Assembly (NCBI GenBank): GCA_002706335.1 | Contig: PAKZ01000035.1 | Span: 62,001-126,000, forward strand | From: Ahrensia sp. | GTDB taxonomy: Bacteria; Pseudomonadota; Alphaproteobacteria; Rhizobiales; Rhizobiaceae | Length of the DNA stretch: 64,000 nucleotides | Direction: 5' to 3' | Part shown: positions 1 through 8,008 of the stretch, piece by piece | How the letters are laid out: each line of letters begins with the position of its first letter | How positions within the stretch are numbered: position 1 is the stretch's first letter | Notes under the pieces: generated by a model | Database searches by the model: none | What the model was told of the DNA's origin: nothing | The model's input: the letters and a program-made list of their open reading frames with translations, nothing else | Translations under genes and position numbers: made by a program

Positions 1-398
1 CCGGGTGTTTCAGAAGCACTCGATGTAATCGAACACGTCCATCTTAGCGTCATTCCTCGTCCTATAGCCCTTGCGTCAGGTGTGCTCGGTATTGAGCGAC
101 GAGAAGAAGCTCTCCATCGCGGCATTGTCCCAGACATTGGCTGACCGGCTCAATCGAGCAGGTGATGCCGTAATTGACCATCAGCCGCTGGAACTGCCCT
201 TGTCCAAATGGTGCAGCAGGCTGTCTGGTCCGCTCTGCACCAGAACGCCATGATGAGAGCATCGGTGACGAACTGAGTCGTCATCTCCGCCTTCATCGCC
301 TAGCCGAGGACGCGCGGGGAGCGCAGATAGACGACGGCGGCGACCTAGAGCCAACCTATGGCGGCCCAGATGCAGGTGAAGTCCGCTAGTCCCGGCGC
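1..398 (-). pseudogene. IS3-family transposase (OrfB/DDE) remnant, 3' part
   Basis: Read on the minus strand, this stretch gives pieces of the catalytic core of IS3-type transposases: ADFTCIW near 350-390 (first acidic residue of the DDE triad), then a degraded region, then NVWDNAAMESFFSSLNTEH near 85-140 (the glutamate segment) and a tail resembling DVFDYIECF. The pieces lie in different frames and in-frame stops interrupt them, for example TGA after NTEHT, so no full transposase can be made. It continues off the left window edge. The element abuts the 3' end of the permease gene at 386, whose stop codon lies inside the IS-like sequence. Family assignment is from motif recognition. Confidence 0.8.
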
Positions 399-1237
399 TG
401 GAACGCGATCATGACTAGGGCGAGGCACGACGAGCCCAGCATAAGCAGGAGAGAGACCGCGTTCAGTAATGGCGTGGATCCCTCTTTCAGCCGGTCGAAC
501 ATGGCGATGGTCAGCGGGGCATCGGAACCGACCAGCATCAACGTGGTGTTGAAATTTTCGAAGCTCATAAGGAAGGCCACCACGAAGGCGCCGATCATCG
601 CCGGAGCGAGATAGGGGATCGTAATTGTGCGCACAGCGGTCAGTCGTGTTGCGCCAAGATTGAGCGCCGCCTCTTCCAAAGACTGGTCGAACTTCTGCAG
701 CCGGGCGGAAATGACCAGTGTCGCAATTGTCGCGATGAACGAGAACTGCCCGAGGATGACGAGCGTCAACCCCGGGCGCAGGACTTCGAGGTCCCATTTC
801 ATGCTATCCCAGATGCTGTTTGCCACGGTGCTGGAAAAGACAAGCATCGAGATGCCGAGCACAATGCCCGGAATGACCAGAGGCAGCAGCATCAGGATGT
901 AGAGCAGGCCGCGGCCGGGGAACTTGTGCCGCGTGAAGAGAAAGGCGTTGGACACGCCGACCGCCACCGACAATAGCGACACGGTCAGACCGACAAACGC
1001 CGATGTTCCGATGGCGCGCAGAATCGGCCGTTCGTGGAACACGCCGATCATTGGCGCCGCGTCACCGAAGAACCAGTTCCACGTGAACCCCTCCCAGGGG
1101 AGGGAGGGAAACTGGCTGTCGTTGAAGGCGAACACCGTCACTACGAAAAGGGGCAGCGCCAGATAGACGAAGAACAGCACCACATAGGCGGAATAGGCGA
1201 AGCGGAACGGGCGCGATTGCGGAATTGTCGGGATCAT
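386..1237 (-). CDS. ABC transporter permease, PotC type (polyamine-like importer)
   Basis: This is one of two inner-membrane permeases of a spermidine/putrescine-type importer. The 283-residue protein has about six hydrophobic segments. Its cytoplasmic EAA loop, which contacts the ATPase, reads EEAALNLGA at about residues 188-196, followed by TIPYLAPAMIGA. The length is normal for the family. It is the last gene of a four-gene minus-strand operon and starts 13 bases after the stop of the partner permease. The stop codon and the last few residues lie in sequence shared with the IS3 remnant, so the extreme C-terminus may have been altered by insertion, although all membrane segments are present. 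The substrate cannot be read from the permease. Confidence 0.88.
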   Translation of the reverse strand: MIPTIPQSRPFRFAYSAYVVLFFVYLALPLFVVTVFAFNDSQFPSLPWEGFTWNWFFGDAAPMIGVFHERPILRAIGTSAFVGLTVSLLSVAVGVSNAFLFTRHKFPGRGLLYILMLLPLVIPGIVLGISMLVFSSTVANSIWDSMKWDLEVLRPGLTLVILGQFSFIATIATLVISARLQKFDQSLEEAALNLGATRLTAVRTITIPYLAPAMIGAFVVAFLMSFENFNTTLMLVGSDAPLTIAMFDRLKEGSTPLLNAVSLLLMLGSSCLALVMIAFQRRD

Positions 1238-1250
1238 GATCGCTCCTGAC

Positions 1251-2108
1251 CTAGCCCATCGTCTTTTCGAGCGTCTGCCCGGTCAGCCGCAGCGTCGCCC
1301 AGACGATGAAGGACGACAGGATCAGAAGCACGAATCCGAACGCAGCGCCCAGTTCCCAGTTGAAGCGCACGATGAACTGCGAATAGATCAGTTCGGTGAA
1401 CCACAGGCTGTCCTTGCCGCCGAGCATGGTGGGCGTAAGGTAGTTGCCGAGGCTTAGCATAAAAACAACAATGCAGCCGGAGACAATTCCCGGCATCGCA
1501 TGCGGGATGATGATCTCCCAAAGGATCGACGGCCCGCTGCCGCCGAGGTCATAGCCAGCCTCGATCACCGCGTCATCGAGGCTGCCGAGCGTGCTGATCA
1601 GGGGCACGACCATGAACAGCATCGAGGTATAGACGAGGCCGATCATGATGGCGGCATCATTGTAGAGCATTTCGACCGGGCCGTGGATCAGCCCTAGATA
1701 CTGCAGCAGGCTGGAGATCACGCCGGTCTCGCGCAACAGGATCATCCAGCCGAAGGTGCGGACGAGTTCCGAAACCCAGAACGGGACCAGGCAGAGCAGG
1801 AAAAGCAACGACTGAATGCGCCCCTTGGCCATTTTCGCGATGTAGTAGGCGACAGGAAAGCCGACAATGAGCGTGATCAGCGTCGCTAGGACCGACATCA
1901 CAGCCGTGCGCATGAACGTCCAGAGATAGAGCGGCTCCTGTAGGAATGTCAGGTAGTTCGCTGGACTGATCTCGTATTTTCCGACGCCGACACGTTCGCG
2001 CAGCGACACCAGGAACATGTCGATATGCGGGATTATGATGAGCAGGGACAGCCACAGCAACAGCGGCGTTAGGAGCAGGATGAAGCCGAGCCGCGTCCCG
2101 TCACGCAT
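1251..2108 (-). CDS. ABC transporter permease, PotB type
   Basis: This is the second inner-membrane permease of the polyamine-type importer, 285 residues with about six membrane segments. The ATPase-docking EAA motif is visible as VIEAGYDLGGSG at about residues 181-192, followed by IIIPHAMPGI. The N-terminus (GFILLLTPLLLWLSLLIIIP) is the usual first membrane helix of PotB/PotH proteins. Its ATG directly follows the TAG stop of the ATPase gene (TAGATG), so translation is probably coupled. It pairs with the PotC-type permease encoded next. Confidence 0.9.
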   Translation of the reverse strand: MRDGTRLGFILLLTPLLLWLSLLIIIPHIDMFLVSLRERVGVGKYEISPANYLTFLQEPLYLWTFMRTAVMSVLATLITLIVGFPVAYYIAKMAKGRIQSLLFLLCLVPFWVSELVRTFGWMILLRETGVISSLLQYLGLIHGPVEMLYNDAAIMIGLVYTSMLFMVVPLISTLGSLDDAVIEAGYDLGGSGPSILWEIIIPHAMPGIVSGCIVVFMLSLGNYLTPTMLGGKDSLWFTELIYSQFIVRFNWELGAAFGFVLLILSSFIVWATLRLTGQTLEKTMG

Positions 2109-3209
2109 CTATTCGGCCCCGGCGGCGAAGCAGTTCGCCTGTTCGCCCGACCAGCCGATATGCACCACGTCACCCTTGGCAAGATCATCGAATTCGCCCG
2201 ACTGCGGCAGCGCGACCTCGATTTCGCCGGCGCTGCCTTCGTCGCGGACGAGCACCCGGCTTGCGGCGGCGTTGAAGAGCAGGCTCGTGACGTGGCCCTT
2301 CAGATGGTTGTCCAATGATGTGAGTTCGGTCTCTTTACGGGAGAGGCGAATGGCTTCCGGACGGACAAAAATGTCGGCTGACTGGCCGCCGCCAAGCGCG
2401 CGTCCCTGTGCGGTCCCGCGTATAAGCAGGCCGATTTCGGTTCGCAGCTCCAGCACACCGCCGTCGCTGCGTTCGATCCGTCCGCTCCAGCGGTTGCTGT
2501 CGCCGACAAAGCCGGCAACGAACGGAGTCTCTGGCCGATAGTAGAGATCGCGCGCGGTTCCCATCTGTTCGAAACGGCCCTGGTTCATCACCGCGATCTG
2601 GTCCGACATCACCAATGCTTCCGACTGGTCGTGGGTGATGTAGACGAATGTCGTGTCGAAATCGGCCTGCAACGCCTTGAGTTCGATCTTCATGCGCTCG
2701 CGCAGCTTCAGGTCCAGTGCGCCGAGCGGCTCGTCGAGAAGCAGCAAATCCGGTTCGAGAACCATGCAGCGCGCGATCGCCACGCGCTGTTTCTGACCAC
2801 CCGATAGTTCGTCGACGCGGCGGCGTCCGATCTCAGGCAGCCCGATGCGTTCCAGAACCTCGCCGACCTTGCGTGTGATATCGCGCTTCGGCAGACCGGC
2901 GCGCCGCAGTCCGTAGCCGATATTGTCGGCGACGTTCATCATCGGGAACAGCGCCAGATGCTGGAAGACCATGTTGACCGGCCGCCTGTTCGGCGCCACG
3001 TCCAGCACCGATTTTCCCTTGATCAGGATGTCGCCGCTGGTCGGTGCGAGAAATCCCGCGATCATCCGCATGATCGTCGTCTTGCCGCACCCGGAAGGTC
3101 CGAGGATCGAAAAGAAGGATCCCGGCGGCACGGAAAAGGAAACGTCGCTGACCGCTGTCGTGTCGCCGAAGCGCTTGGTCAGGTCGATGCACTGAAGGTC
3201 GGGAGTCAT
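2109..3209 (-). CDS. ABC transporter ATP-binding protein, PotA type
   Basis: This is the ATPase subunit of the polyamine-type importer, about 366 residues. The Walker A motif GPSGCGKTT is at about residues 37-45. A signature LSGGQKQRVAIAR and Walker B LLLLDEPLGALD follow, and the C-terminal third is the beta-rich TOBE-type domain expected for PotA/FbpC-like subunits. I start it at the ATG giving MTPDLQCIDLTKRFG, because the longer reading frame adds 23 residues that cross the hairpin downstream of the binding-protein gene and do not look like family sequence. It lies between the binding-protein gene and the permeases, all minus strand. Confidence 0.9.
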   Translation of the reverse strand: MTPDLQCIDLTKRFGDTTAVSDVSFSVPPGSFFSILGPSGCGKTTIMRMIAGFLAPTSGDILIKGKSVLDVAPNRRPVNMVFQHLALFPMMNVADNIGYGLRRAGLPKRDITRKVGEVLERIGLPEIGRRRVDELSGGQKQRVAIARCMVLEPDLLLLDEPLGALDLKLRERMKIELKALQADFDTTFVYITHDQSEALVMSDQIAVMNQGRFEQMGTARDLYYRPETPFVAGFVGDSNRWSGRIERSDGGVLELRTEIGLLIRGTAQGRALGGGQSADIFVRPEAIRLSRKETELTSLDNHLKGHVTSLLFNAAASRVLVRDEGSAGEIEVALPQSGEFDDLAKGDVVHIGWSGEQANCFAAGAE

Positions 3210-3238
3210 CGGCTGTTCGTCATACCGTAAAAAGAAGC

Positions 3239-3262
3239 GGCACCCGCCTGAAGGCGGATGCC
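3239..3262 (-). promoter_or_regulatory. Intercistronic hairpin between binding-protein and ATPase genes
   Basis: In the minus-strand transcript this folds as GGCAUCCGCC, loop UUCA, GGCGGGUGCC: a 10-bp stem with one G-U pair. It lies just downstream of the binding-protein stop. There is no following T run, so it is more likely an mRNA-stabilising or partial-termination element that lets the binding protein be made in excess over the membrane subunits, as known for other importer operons. The function is inferred. Confidence 0.6.
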
Positions 3263-3279
3263 GTGGGATTGGTGGCAAC

Positions 3280-4359
3280 TCAGTTGGCGGCCTTCACGCG
3301 GTCAAGCACGCCGCCTTCGATCGCTTCCAGTCCGGCCGGCACAGGCGGATACCATTTGATGTTGTCCACGGCTTCCGGCGGAAAGCTCGCCTGGTAGCGG
3401 GCCTTGAGATCGGCCGAAACGAACTCGTCGGCACCCTTGGATGCCGTGAAGTTGCCGGCCGCCTCGGTGATCATCGCCGCTATTTTCGGCTGCATCACGA
3501 AGTTGATCCAGGCATAGGCCGCATCGTCGGCCTTGCCCTTGGCGGGCAGCGCGAAGGTGTCGATCCATCCGAGCGCGCCCGAGCTCGGCGCCACGAAGGT
3601 GATATCCGGATTGTCGGCGTTCAGTTTCCAGCCGCCGGTATCCCACGCCATCGCGGCCACGACCTCGCCCGAGCGCACCAGGTTCAGGAGTTCGTCGCCG
3701 CCACCCCAATAGGTTTTGACGTTGGGCTTGCACTCGATGAGCTTGGCCTCCACCTTGTTCATGATGTCCGTATAGGCGGCTTCGTCGCCATAGGCGGCGA
3801 ACGGGTCCATGCCCATCGCGAATGCAAATCCGATCAGCGTTGGGCGTTTCAGGCGGTAGGAGACCTTTCCGGCGACATCCGCGTTGCAGAGGTCGGTATA
3901 GTCCTTCACGTCAGCGGCCTTGGTTGTGTCAAGCACGAGCCCGCTGGTGCCCCATACATGCGGAACGCCATAGATTTCTCCGTCCACCGTCGTGTTGCCC
4001 TTGGTCGCCTCGAGCATCGACGGAATGAACTGCGCGGCATCGATCTTGGAGAGGTCGATCGGCTTGTATATCCCGAATTCGGCCTGCGGTCCGGCGATAC
4101 GGTCCTGGCTCGGCTGCACCAGGTCGAACCCGCCGCCGCCGGTCGCGCGCAACTTGGCGATCATTTCCTCGTTGTTCGACTTGGTTACCTCAACGGTGTT
4201 CCCCGTCTCCTCTTCGAACAGCGTTACCACGTTTTCCGGCGCATAGCCGCCCCAGGTTAGCAGGCGCAGCGTATCCGCGCTGGCGGAATGGGCCAAGCCG
4301 AGAAGGCTAACGGTTGCGACGGAGACGATGAATTTCAGACTTCCACGACGCTTTTGCAT
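3280..4359 (-). CDS. Periplasmic substrate-binding protein, PotD/PotF family
   Basis: This is the extracytoplasmic receptor of the importer, about 359 residues. The ATG chosen gives MQKRRGSLKFIVSVATVSLLGLAHSASA, a basic start plus hydrophobic core and AxA-type cleavage site, and it has a good AGGGAG ribosome site just upstream. The longer frame adds 14 residues without a better site. The mature start, DTLRLLTWGGYAPENV, is typical of polyamine-binding PotD/PotF proteins. It is the first gene of the operon. Spermidine or putrescine is the family expectation; the exact ligand cannot be read here. Confidence 0.88.
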   Translation of the reverse strand: MQKRRGSLKFIVSVATVSLLGLAHSASADTLRLLTWGGYAPENVVTLFEEETGNTVEVTKSNNEEMIAKLRATGGGGFDLVQPSQDRIAGPQAEFGIYKPIDLSKIDAAQFIPSMLEATKGNTTVDGEIYGVPHVWGTSGLVLDTTKAADVKDYTDLCNADVAGKVSYRLKRPTLIGFAFAMGMDPFAAYGDEAAYTDIMNKVEAKLIECKPNVKTYWGGGDELLNLVRSGEVVAAMAWDTGGWKLNADNPDITFVAPSSGALGWIDTFALPAKGKADDAAYAWINFVMQPKIAAMITEAAGNFTASKGADEFVSADLKARYQASFPPEAVDNIKWYPPVPAGLEAIEGGVLDRVKAAN

Positions 4360-4559
4360 GACAACTCCCTTCGTGCGGAAATCGATCTTGGGATCGATCA
4401 TCGACAGGGACCTTGGAGGTATTTTGCCATTTGGTCAATTTCTATGCACCAGCCGGAATGATAACCGCCAGATGGATGACAGGCGGCGCGAATTGAACAA
4501 GGCACCGCCGATATTGTCCGACGTCAGAGCGTCTCAAAGCGAGCCCAGCGCGCGGTTTA

Positions 4560-4793
4560 ATGAACAGAGAATCTGCTGCCCTAGCCGTCGTGCAAGCCTG
4601 GTTTCATCTACGTGAACGCGCTGGCGTTCCCGATCTCCGGTTCCATGATCTGCGTCACGAGGGCGTCAGTCGCCTCCGGGAGCGCGGTCTCAACGTGATC
4701 GAGACCGCGACCATCAGCGGACACCGGGAGCTGCGCATGCTCCAGCGTTACAGCCATCTGCGCGCTGTCGATCTGGTCGATCGACTAGAATGA
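4560..4793 (+). pseudogene. Tyrosine recombinase (integrase) C-terminal fragment
   Basis: The 77-codon frame carries the end of a phage-type integrase catalytic domain: HDLRHEG (second Arg and His), SGHRELRMLQRYSH (His and the nucleophilic Tyr in context) and a short tail. The N-terminal DNA-binding part and the first catalytic arginine are absent, and upstream sequence does not continue the domain, so this is a truncated remnant. It marks the left part of the accessory island. Confidence 0.75.
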
Positions 4794-4796
4794 CAA

Positions 4797-4822
4797 AAGC
4801 GACAGCGTTGCCACTGTCGCTT
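4797..4822 (-). terminator. Rho-independent terminator (possibly bidirectional)
   Basis: AAGCGACAG and CTGTCGCTT form a perfect 9-bp stem around an 8-base loop. Read on the minus strand the stem is followed by a TTTTG run, placing it as terminator for the small membrane-protein gene that ends at 4853. It also lies just after the integrase fragment on the plus strand. Confidence 0.75.
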
Positions 4823-4852
4823 CCGATCTTGGGGTTTCACACGTGATGAACG

Positions 4853-5205
4853 CTATCGAGCTTTGAGTTCTTCGCGGAGCTTATTCCGCTTCTCTTCTAT
4901 CTCACGCTGCAGGCGTTGCGGGTCATGATCATGAGATACCCGTGTATCGCTCTTCTGGACGGCGATGTCGGTAGATGCGTTTTGCCTTTAATTACGGCGT
5001 CGAAACCACCAGCGATGAGACCGGCCAGCGCAGTCATGTAGCCGAGCAGAATGACGTTTTCCGCCAGCGAGATCGCATGCAGATTGATAATGTCTCTGGA
5101 TCCGATGCTTCCACCGGCGACGCCTGATGTCAGAAACAGCCAGCCGCCGACAGCGACGACCACTCCGACTATGATTAATGGATGTTTGAACACTTTGCCC
5201 CTCAT
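4853..5205 (-). pseudogene. Small membrane protein gene with a one-base frameshift
   Basis: From the ATG at 5205 the protein has two hydrophobic segments (LIIVGVVVAVGGWLFLTSG and a second around ENVILLGYMTALAGLIAGG), then FDAVIKGK. In this frame the tail becomes Arg-rich and stops at 4897. One base out of frame, from the A4 run (plus-strand T4 at 4980-4983), the sequence continues as a coherent charged helix: STDIAVQKSDTRV, then LQREIEEKRNKLREELKAR, ending at 4853 just before a terminator. One extra A in that run would restore a protein of about 117 residues. The product is unknown; the shape is an inner-membrane hairpin with a short cytoplasmic coiled-coil tail. A sequencing error is possible. 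Confidence 0.55.
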
Positions 5206-5459
5206 ATTGGTTTCAAATACCTGCGCGAGACTAGGAGTCGGGGCTATCGGGGCCTAGCCCAAAAATCGACAGAAAACCGGATAGCATGAGACGCATCCAG
5301 GGGTTACGCGAAGTCCTAGGAATTTAAGGTCACGTCCATCCCTATGCAGCCTGCTGCCCGAGCATTCCCGGCGCCGGACTACCTCTCAGAATGGGGTGTT
5401 TAGTCAGTCAGTGTGAAAAGATGACTATATTGAGAGCCGGGGTGCATACCAGCGCCGGG

Positions 5460-5477
5460 TGTAAACTTAGTGTAAAC
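5460..5477 (+). repeat. Left arm of 18-bp inverted repeat, two TGTAAAC units
   Basis: The sequence TGTAAACTTAGTGTAAAC contains two direct TGTAAAC units 11 bp apart, one helical turn. The same 18 bp occurs exactly, inverted, at 5546-5563. The spacing suggests a protein-binding array, such as replication iterons, recombinase accessory sites or an operator. The role is not established. Confidence 0.7.
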
Positions 5478-5545
5478 ATTTCGCCCGCCGGAGGCGTCTA
5501 GTTATCAACTTTGAATAGCTGACTTAACGCGAAGCGTAACCGTAA

Positions 5546-5563
5546 GTTTACACTAAGTTTACA
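5546..5563 (-). repeat. Right arm of the 18-bp inverted repeat
   Basis: This is the exact reverse complement of 5460-5477, again with two units 11 bp apart. The arms are separated by 68 bp. Confidence 0.7.
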
Positions 5564-5594
5564 AAAAATGCCGAAATCGCGTTTTTGCGCAGAC

Positions 5595-5601
5595 TGTAAA
5601 C
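5595..5601 (+). repeat. Fifth TGTAAAC unit
   Basis: A further copy of the heptamer in the same orientation as the left arm, 31 bases beyond the right arm, giving five copies within about 140 bp. Confidence 0.5.
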
Positions 5602-6277
5602 ATTTGGGCCAGCCCAGCAGCAAGATAACGATGGGGCAGGGCAAGGCGTCCCACTCGGGAGGTCGCCGCGCGCCGGATATACACATTATATATCGCCGGC
5701 TTCGATGATCATGTCGAACAATCGCGAGACCTCGGTGCATGAGAACGTCGAGCCGCCCAAGAATAATAGATAACATTCATCGTCGCGAAGTCGCGCCAGG
5801 CCAGCGAGTTTTTAGTCACCGGGAGAGCGGGCTAGCGGGTTAAAATCTCCAGTGCTTGTCCGCGACACGGAGCCACAAGAGCACGAAAGAACGGATAACT
5901 CGGTCGTGCTCGATTATCACTTCAAACGCCGACTATTGAGAGGCCCTCTTGCCGAGGAAAATCTAATCCTACCCATCCGACATGGTTAGGCGTGTTTGAT
6001 CCAATTGAGGCATCACTCCTACCCGGTCACGGCGTTCCTGCTCCTACGCAGATATCATTCCATGCAAGATTTTTCTGTAAACAGCGCACGGTCGATCACG
6101 GGGCAGATTGACGTTGGGAGGCAGTTTTCCGGGCTTTATGGCCAGCTTTCCAACACCGCTCTAATAACTTGTAGGTTCATCCTACCCTCCCCTTTCTGCC
6201 ACCCTCACCCTTCTCAACGAAATCTGAGATAAGACGACCAATAGAACCTGGTAGACGCAACTACACCGCGTGCCGAC

Positions 6278-7468
6278 CTAGTCAGACCCGGCGCAGGCCT
6301 TCCTGCTCAGATTCCCTAGTGCGATAGCCCCCCGCCGGTTCAAGTCGTCGTAGCTCATCATGGTAAGCCCAGCTCCAGTCCCTGACCTGTCTATCGTGCG
6401 CAGCGGCCGGCCGAGCACTCGCTTCATCTGTTTGCGGTTCTCCTTCATGAGTTCCACCCTGGCGCGATCCATGTCCCGCAATCCAACCACACCCGCCAGG
6501 AGGAAGCGCTGCAGTCTGAGGTCATCTAGCTTGCTGTGCACGAACTCGATTGGAGTTGCCGGCGCCGCAAGATCAGGAAACGTCGGGGCAGCAAAATGGA
6601 AATAGCGTCGCTGCATCTTCTGAAACCTGAAGTTCGTAAAATCAGAGATCGTCCTGATACCAAGCCGACGCACTTCCTCCCGTCCAAGAGTGACCTCGAT
6701 ACGTGCGCGTTTGTCGACGTCTTCGAGTCTCAAGCAAGTTCCGGCCGCCCGGTTTTGCCTGTCGATCTCCTTGACCATAATCCTCCACTGAACAGCACTA
6801 TGCTCTCTACCGCTGTAGAAAGTCGCGTCATGTGCCGGCGGGCGAATCGATGAGTTGTCATAGGCCCGATGATCAAGCGCCAATGCCAGGCCATTTCTCA
6901 TGCGAGGAAGGACGCCGTCCCATCGATGCCCGCTTCCCCAGACGAAACGAGGCCCCTCACCCACGTTCATCTCGACCAGCCGGCTCGGCAGATGATGACG
7001 GGCGAGAACAGCGGCCATCTTTGCCAGGAGAACGCGATCAAACGATTTCGGATAGAAATCAACGCTGATCTCAAACCGGCCAACCTGGACCTGCTCGCTG
7101 AGGTCCCACCTATTGGAAACCGCTCTCTCGATTGCCCTTAGTTCGCAGAACGCGGGGTCCTGAACGCGAATAGTGAAATCATGATATTGATCGCCGAAAG
7201 TCGGCTTTACCAGGCATGATCGTCCAATGGTTTCCAAAATGGTCGCTCTAACTGGCTTCCACTGCGTCCGGCTCTCGGTTCGAAGGTGCAGATCGACCCA
7301 GTCAACCACTGCGTTGCAGCGAAATGCGTCGTGATCGATCTCGGGGACTAACGCGACGCGATTCTTGAAACGCGCCTGGGAAGCGGGACAGGAGCCATAA
7401 GCATAGGCCAAAAAAAGCCGACCGGCGCCCTTCCGCGAGTGGAGCACTCCACGGTGACTAGATTTCAT
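6278..7468 (-). CDS. Putative replication-initiation-factor-like protein (tentative)
   Basis: This is a 396-residue basic protein without membrane segments. Features that recall the plasmid/phage replication-initiation factor family are CNAVVDWVDLHLRT at about 51-64, VGRFEISVDFYP at about 129-140 and RARIEVTLGREEVRRLG near 258-274, an order of short beta-strand motifs seen in nicking Rep proteins. I cannot place a catalytic tyrosine with confidence, so the family call is weak. Upstream of the ATG there is no strong ribosome site. The gene lies within the island among minus-strand genes of unknown function and reads toward the TGTAAAC repeat cluster about 700 bp downstream, which fits a plasmid-like or integrative-element origin. 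Confidence 0.4.
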   Translation of the reverse strand: MKSSHRGVLHSRKGAGRLFLAYAYGSCPASQARFKNRVALVPEIDHDAFRCNAVVDWVDLHLRTESRTQWKPVRATILETIGRSCLVKPTFGDQYHDFTIRVQDPAFCELRAIERAVSNRWDLSEQVQVGRFEISVDFYPKSFDRVLLAKMAAVLARHHLPSRLVEMNVGEGPRFVWGSGHRWDGVLPRMRNGLALALDHRAYDNSSIRPPAHDATFYSGREHSAVQWRIMVKEIDRQNRAAGTCLRLEDVDKRARIEVTLGREEVRRLGIRTISDFTNFRFQKMQRRYFHFAAPTFPDLAAPATPIEFVHSKLDDLRLQRFLLAGVVGLRDMDRARVELMKENRKQMKRVLGRPLRTIDRSGTGAGLTMMSYDDLNRRGAIALGNLSRKACAGSD

Positions 7469-7493
7469 GGTTTTCAGATCGCATCGAAAAGCA

Positions 7494-7518
7494 CTGCGTC
7501 ACCCAGGGAGTGACGCAG
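7494..7518 (-). terminator. Rho-independent terminator
   Basis: CTGCGTCAC and GTGACGCAG form a perfect 9-bp stem around seven bases. On the minus strand it follows the stop of the gene at 7529 and is succeeded by TGCTTTT. On the plus strand it is followed by CTTGTTTTTCTT, so it could work both ways. Confidence 0.75.
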
Positions 7519-7528
7519 CTTGTTTTTC

Positions 7529-7858
7529 TTACAGTGACAGGATCTGCGGCACTTTTTCGACGTGATCGCAAGCCTCGCCACAATCTTCGTGATAAGCGCT
7601 TTCGACTATATCTCCGATCATATCCAATTTGACGGCGGTCTCGGACGAACGGGCGAAAACCCTGGCTTCCTGCAATGCGGCTGTGGCAATCGCAAGGGCG
7701 TCATCAAGCTCGACACCATGGAAGCTATAATGAATATTATCGGCGATCTTATTCTTGATCCGGCGACAATAGTAATCCGAAATAAACAACGCCGGCGGCT
7801 GCGAATCCTGACCTGATTGTCCTGCATTGAGATTCTGCAAAGTGGGCGATAAAGTCAT
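7529..7858 (-). CDS. Small hypothetical protein
   Basis: About 109 residues, starting MTLSPTLQNLNAGQSG. I use this ATG because AAGGAGAAAATTC lies directly before it; the longer frame would add 42 Arg/Cys-rich residues without a ribosome site. The N-terminus is polar and probably disordered. The rest is mixed alpha/beta with FISDYYCRRIKNKIADNIHY and an acidic, His/Cys-containing end (SAYHEDCGEACDHVEKV). No family is recognised. It has its own terminator and lies between the Rep-like gene and another unknown gene. The two Cys and two His near the C-terminus could bind metal, but this is speculation. Confidence 0.6.
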   Translation of the reverse strand: MTLSPTLQNLNAGQSGQDSQPPALFISDYYCRRIKNKIADNIHYSFHGVELDDALAIATAALQEARVFARSSETAVKLDMIGDIVESAYHEDCGEACDHVEKVPQILSL

Positions 7859-8008
7859 GAATTTTCTCCTTGCTGTGGCTCGAATGCTTCTCACGCAGCA
7901 CCCTCTAGCCATCGTGTTCTGCTTGACATGATTGAAAAATCCGAATGGGGATCGCACCCTGCAAAGAAGCAACGCGCGATCCAACTGGCGGTCTATGTGA
8001 CCGCGACG

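Larger units (their letters stand above)
5206..6277. other. Non-coding tract of about 1.1 kb in the island
   Basis: I see no credible gene here. It holds the TGTAAAC repeat cluster at 5460-5601 and a sixth isolated copy at 6076-6082. On the minus strand around 5686-5810 there is a short coding-like tail (FLGGSTF, then SRLFDMIIEAGDI and a stop) with no start codon, possibly the end of a lost gene. Several 60-90-codon frames exist but look random. Base composition is visibly more AT-rich than in flanking operons. Confidence 0.6.

Noticed and set aside
4400-4450. TTGGTCAA-like sequence upstream of the binding-protein gene as a GntR operator
   Set aside because: It is not a true palindrome, and no neighbouring GntR gene is present.
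5498-5776. 92-codon minus-strand frame
   Set aside because: It has no ribosome site, unusual composition and spans one of the repeat arms; it looks random.
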